Part shown: positions 4,829 through 5,070 of the stretch, in pieces
How the letters are laid out: every line of letters begins with the position of its first letter
Position numbering within the stretch: position 1 is the first letter of the stretch
Assembly: GCA_903870235.1 (NCBI GenBank)
Contig: CAIQCA010000009.1
Coordinates: 1 to 5,070, forward strand
Direction of reading: 5' to 3'
Source: an uncultured bacterium
GTDB taxonomy: Bacteria > Patescibacteriota > Minisyncoccia > Phycocordibacterales > PALSA-1337
DNA: 5,070 nt
Notes under the pieces: model-generated
The model's input: the letters and a program-made list of their open reading frames with translations, nothing else
The model's database searches: none
Told to the model about the DNA's origin: nothing
Program-made: the position numbers and the translations under genes

Positions 4829-5070
4829 ATGAACAAAGCAAGCATTGTAGAAGCAGTTCACGGAGTTCTCGGTGGTACAAAGGTACAGGCCGAGCAAGCA
4901 GTCGAGACTATGATTAACTCAATCATCGAGTCCCTAAAGAAGGGTGATGAGGTTTCAATCGCAGGTCTTGGTATCTTCTCAGTCAAGCAACGTGCCGCTC
5001 GTGAAGCTCGTAACCCTCGCACCGGTGAGGCCATCAAGGTCCCAGCCATGAAGGTTCCTAAGTTCCGCGC
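4829..5070 (+). CDS. HU family DNA-binding protein, N-terminal 80 codons
   Basis: Cut by the right edge after 80 complete codons; HU proteins are usually about 90 residues, so only the C-terminal helix is missing. I translated it directly. It starts MNKASIVEAV and has the helical dimerisation half (about 3-38), then the family signature KKGDEVSIAGLGIFSV (37-52) and the DNA-binding arm with RNPRTGEAIKVPA (61-73), including Pro63 at the arm tip, the proline that wedges into DNA in this family, and VPKFR (76-80). HU forms dimers that bend and compact the chromosome without strong sequence preference. IHF subunits share the fold, but the sequence reads as HU and no partner gene is seen. It has its own promoter at 4724-4751, a structured leader and no Shine-Dalgarno. 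It is divergent from the pilin-like gene. Confidence 0.95.
   Translation, partial: MNKASIVEAVHGVLGGTKVQAEQAVETMINSIIESLKKGDEVSIAGLGIFSVKQRAAREARNPRTGEAIKVPAMKVPKFR

Noticed and set aside
1..5070. CRISPR array, insertion sequence, defence or toxin-antitoxin system
   Set aside because: I found no regularly spaced repeats, transposase or integrase motifs, or toxin-antitoxin pair. The two unknown proteins stand alone and give no sequence support for such a role.

Overview
The window is compact bacterial chromosome: short intergenic gaps and ordinary housekeeping genes interleaved with two genes I cannot assign. The gene set (rsmE, clpP, rny, a type IV pilin-like gene, an HU gene), the very short leaders and the near absence of Shine-Dalgarno sequences (only the pilin gene has a clear one) suggest a Candidate Phyla Radiation / Patescibacteria (Parcubacteria-like) genome. 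That is inference; no rRNA or taxon-specific marker is present. TGA is used as a stop (pilin gene), which argues against the TGA=Gly code of Gracilibacteria/SR1.

Layout. Positions 1-897, minus strand: clpP (complete protease subunit) followed after about 35 bp by rsmE (16S rRNA m3U methyltransferase, cut by the window edge), read from a probable promoter at 925-953. Positions 898-1126: a gap whose first half is about 28% GC and second half about 46% GC; the second half is open in frame with the next gene and encodes a CPxC motif but has no start codon. Positions 1127-1645, plus strand: an unrecognised 172-aa protein followed by a good intrinsic terminator (1661-1692). The opposite strand is also open here in the same codon register, so the strand call depends largely on the terminator. 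Positions 1710-2171, minus strand: an unrecognised 153-aa protein behind a strong sigma70-type promoter (2210-2238). Positions 2410-3939, plus strand: rny, complete RNase Y with membrane anchor, coiled coil, KH and HD domains, and a small perfect hairpin directly before its start codon. Positions 3939-4039: a convergent region with a bidirectional terminator nested inside a 10-bp inverted repeat. Positions 4053-4571, minus strand: a type IV pilin-like protein. Positions 4572-4828: a divergent control region with a palindrome and TATAAT on the pilin side, and a TTGCCT/TATAAT promoter with a structured leader on the other. Positions 4829-5070, plus strand: the first 80 codons of an HU protein.

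How the genes relate: clpP (proteolysis), rny (mRNA turnover at the membrane), rsmE (ribosome modification) and HU (nucleoid) are independent housekeeping functions in separate transcription units; only clpP-rsmE looks like an operon. I see no CRISPR array, tRNA, rRNA, insertion sequence or recognisable defence system. The parts most worth a second look are the two unassigned proteins, the CPxC-coding extension, and the small hairpins abutting start codons that lack a Shine-Dalgarno.
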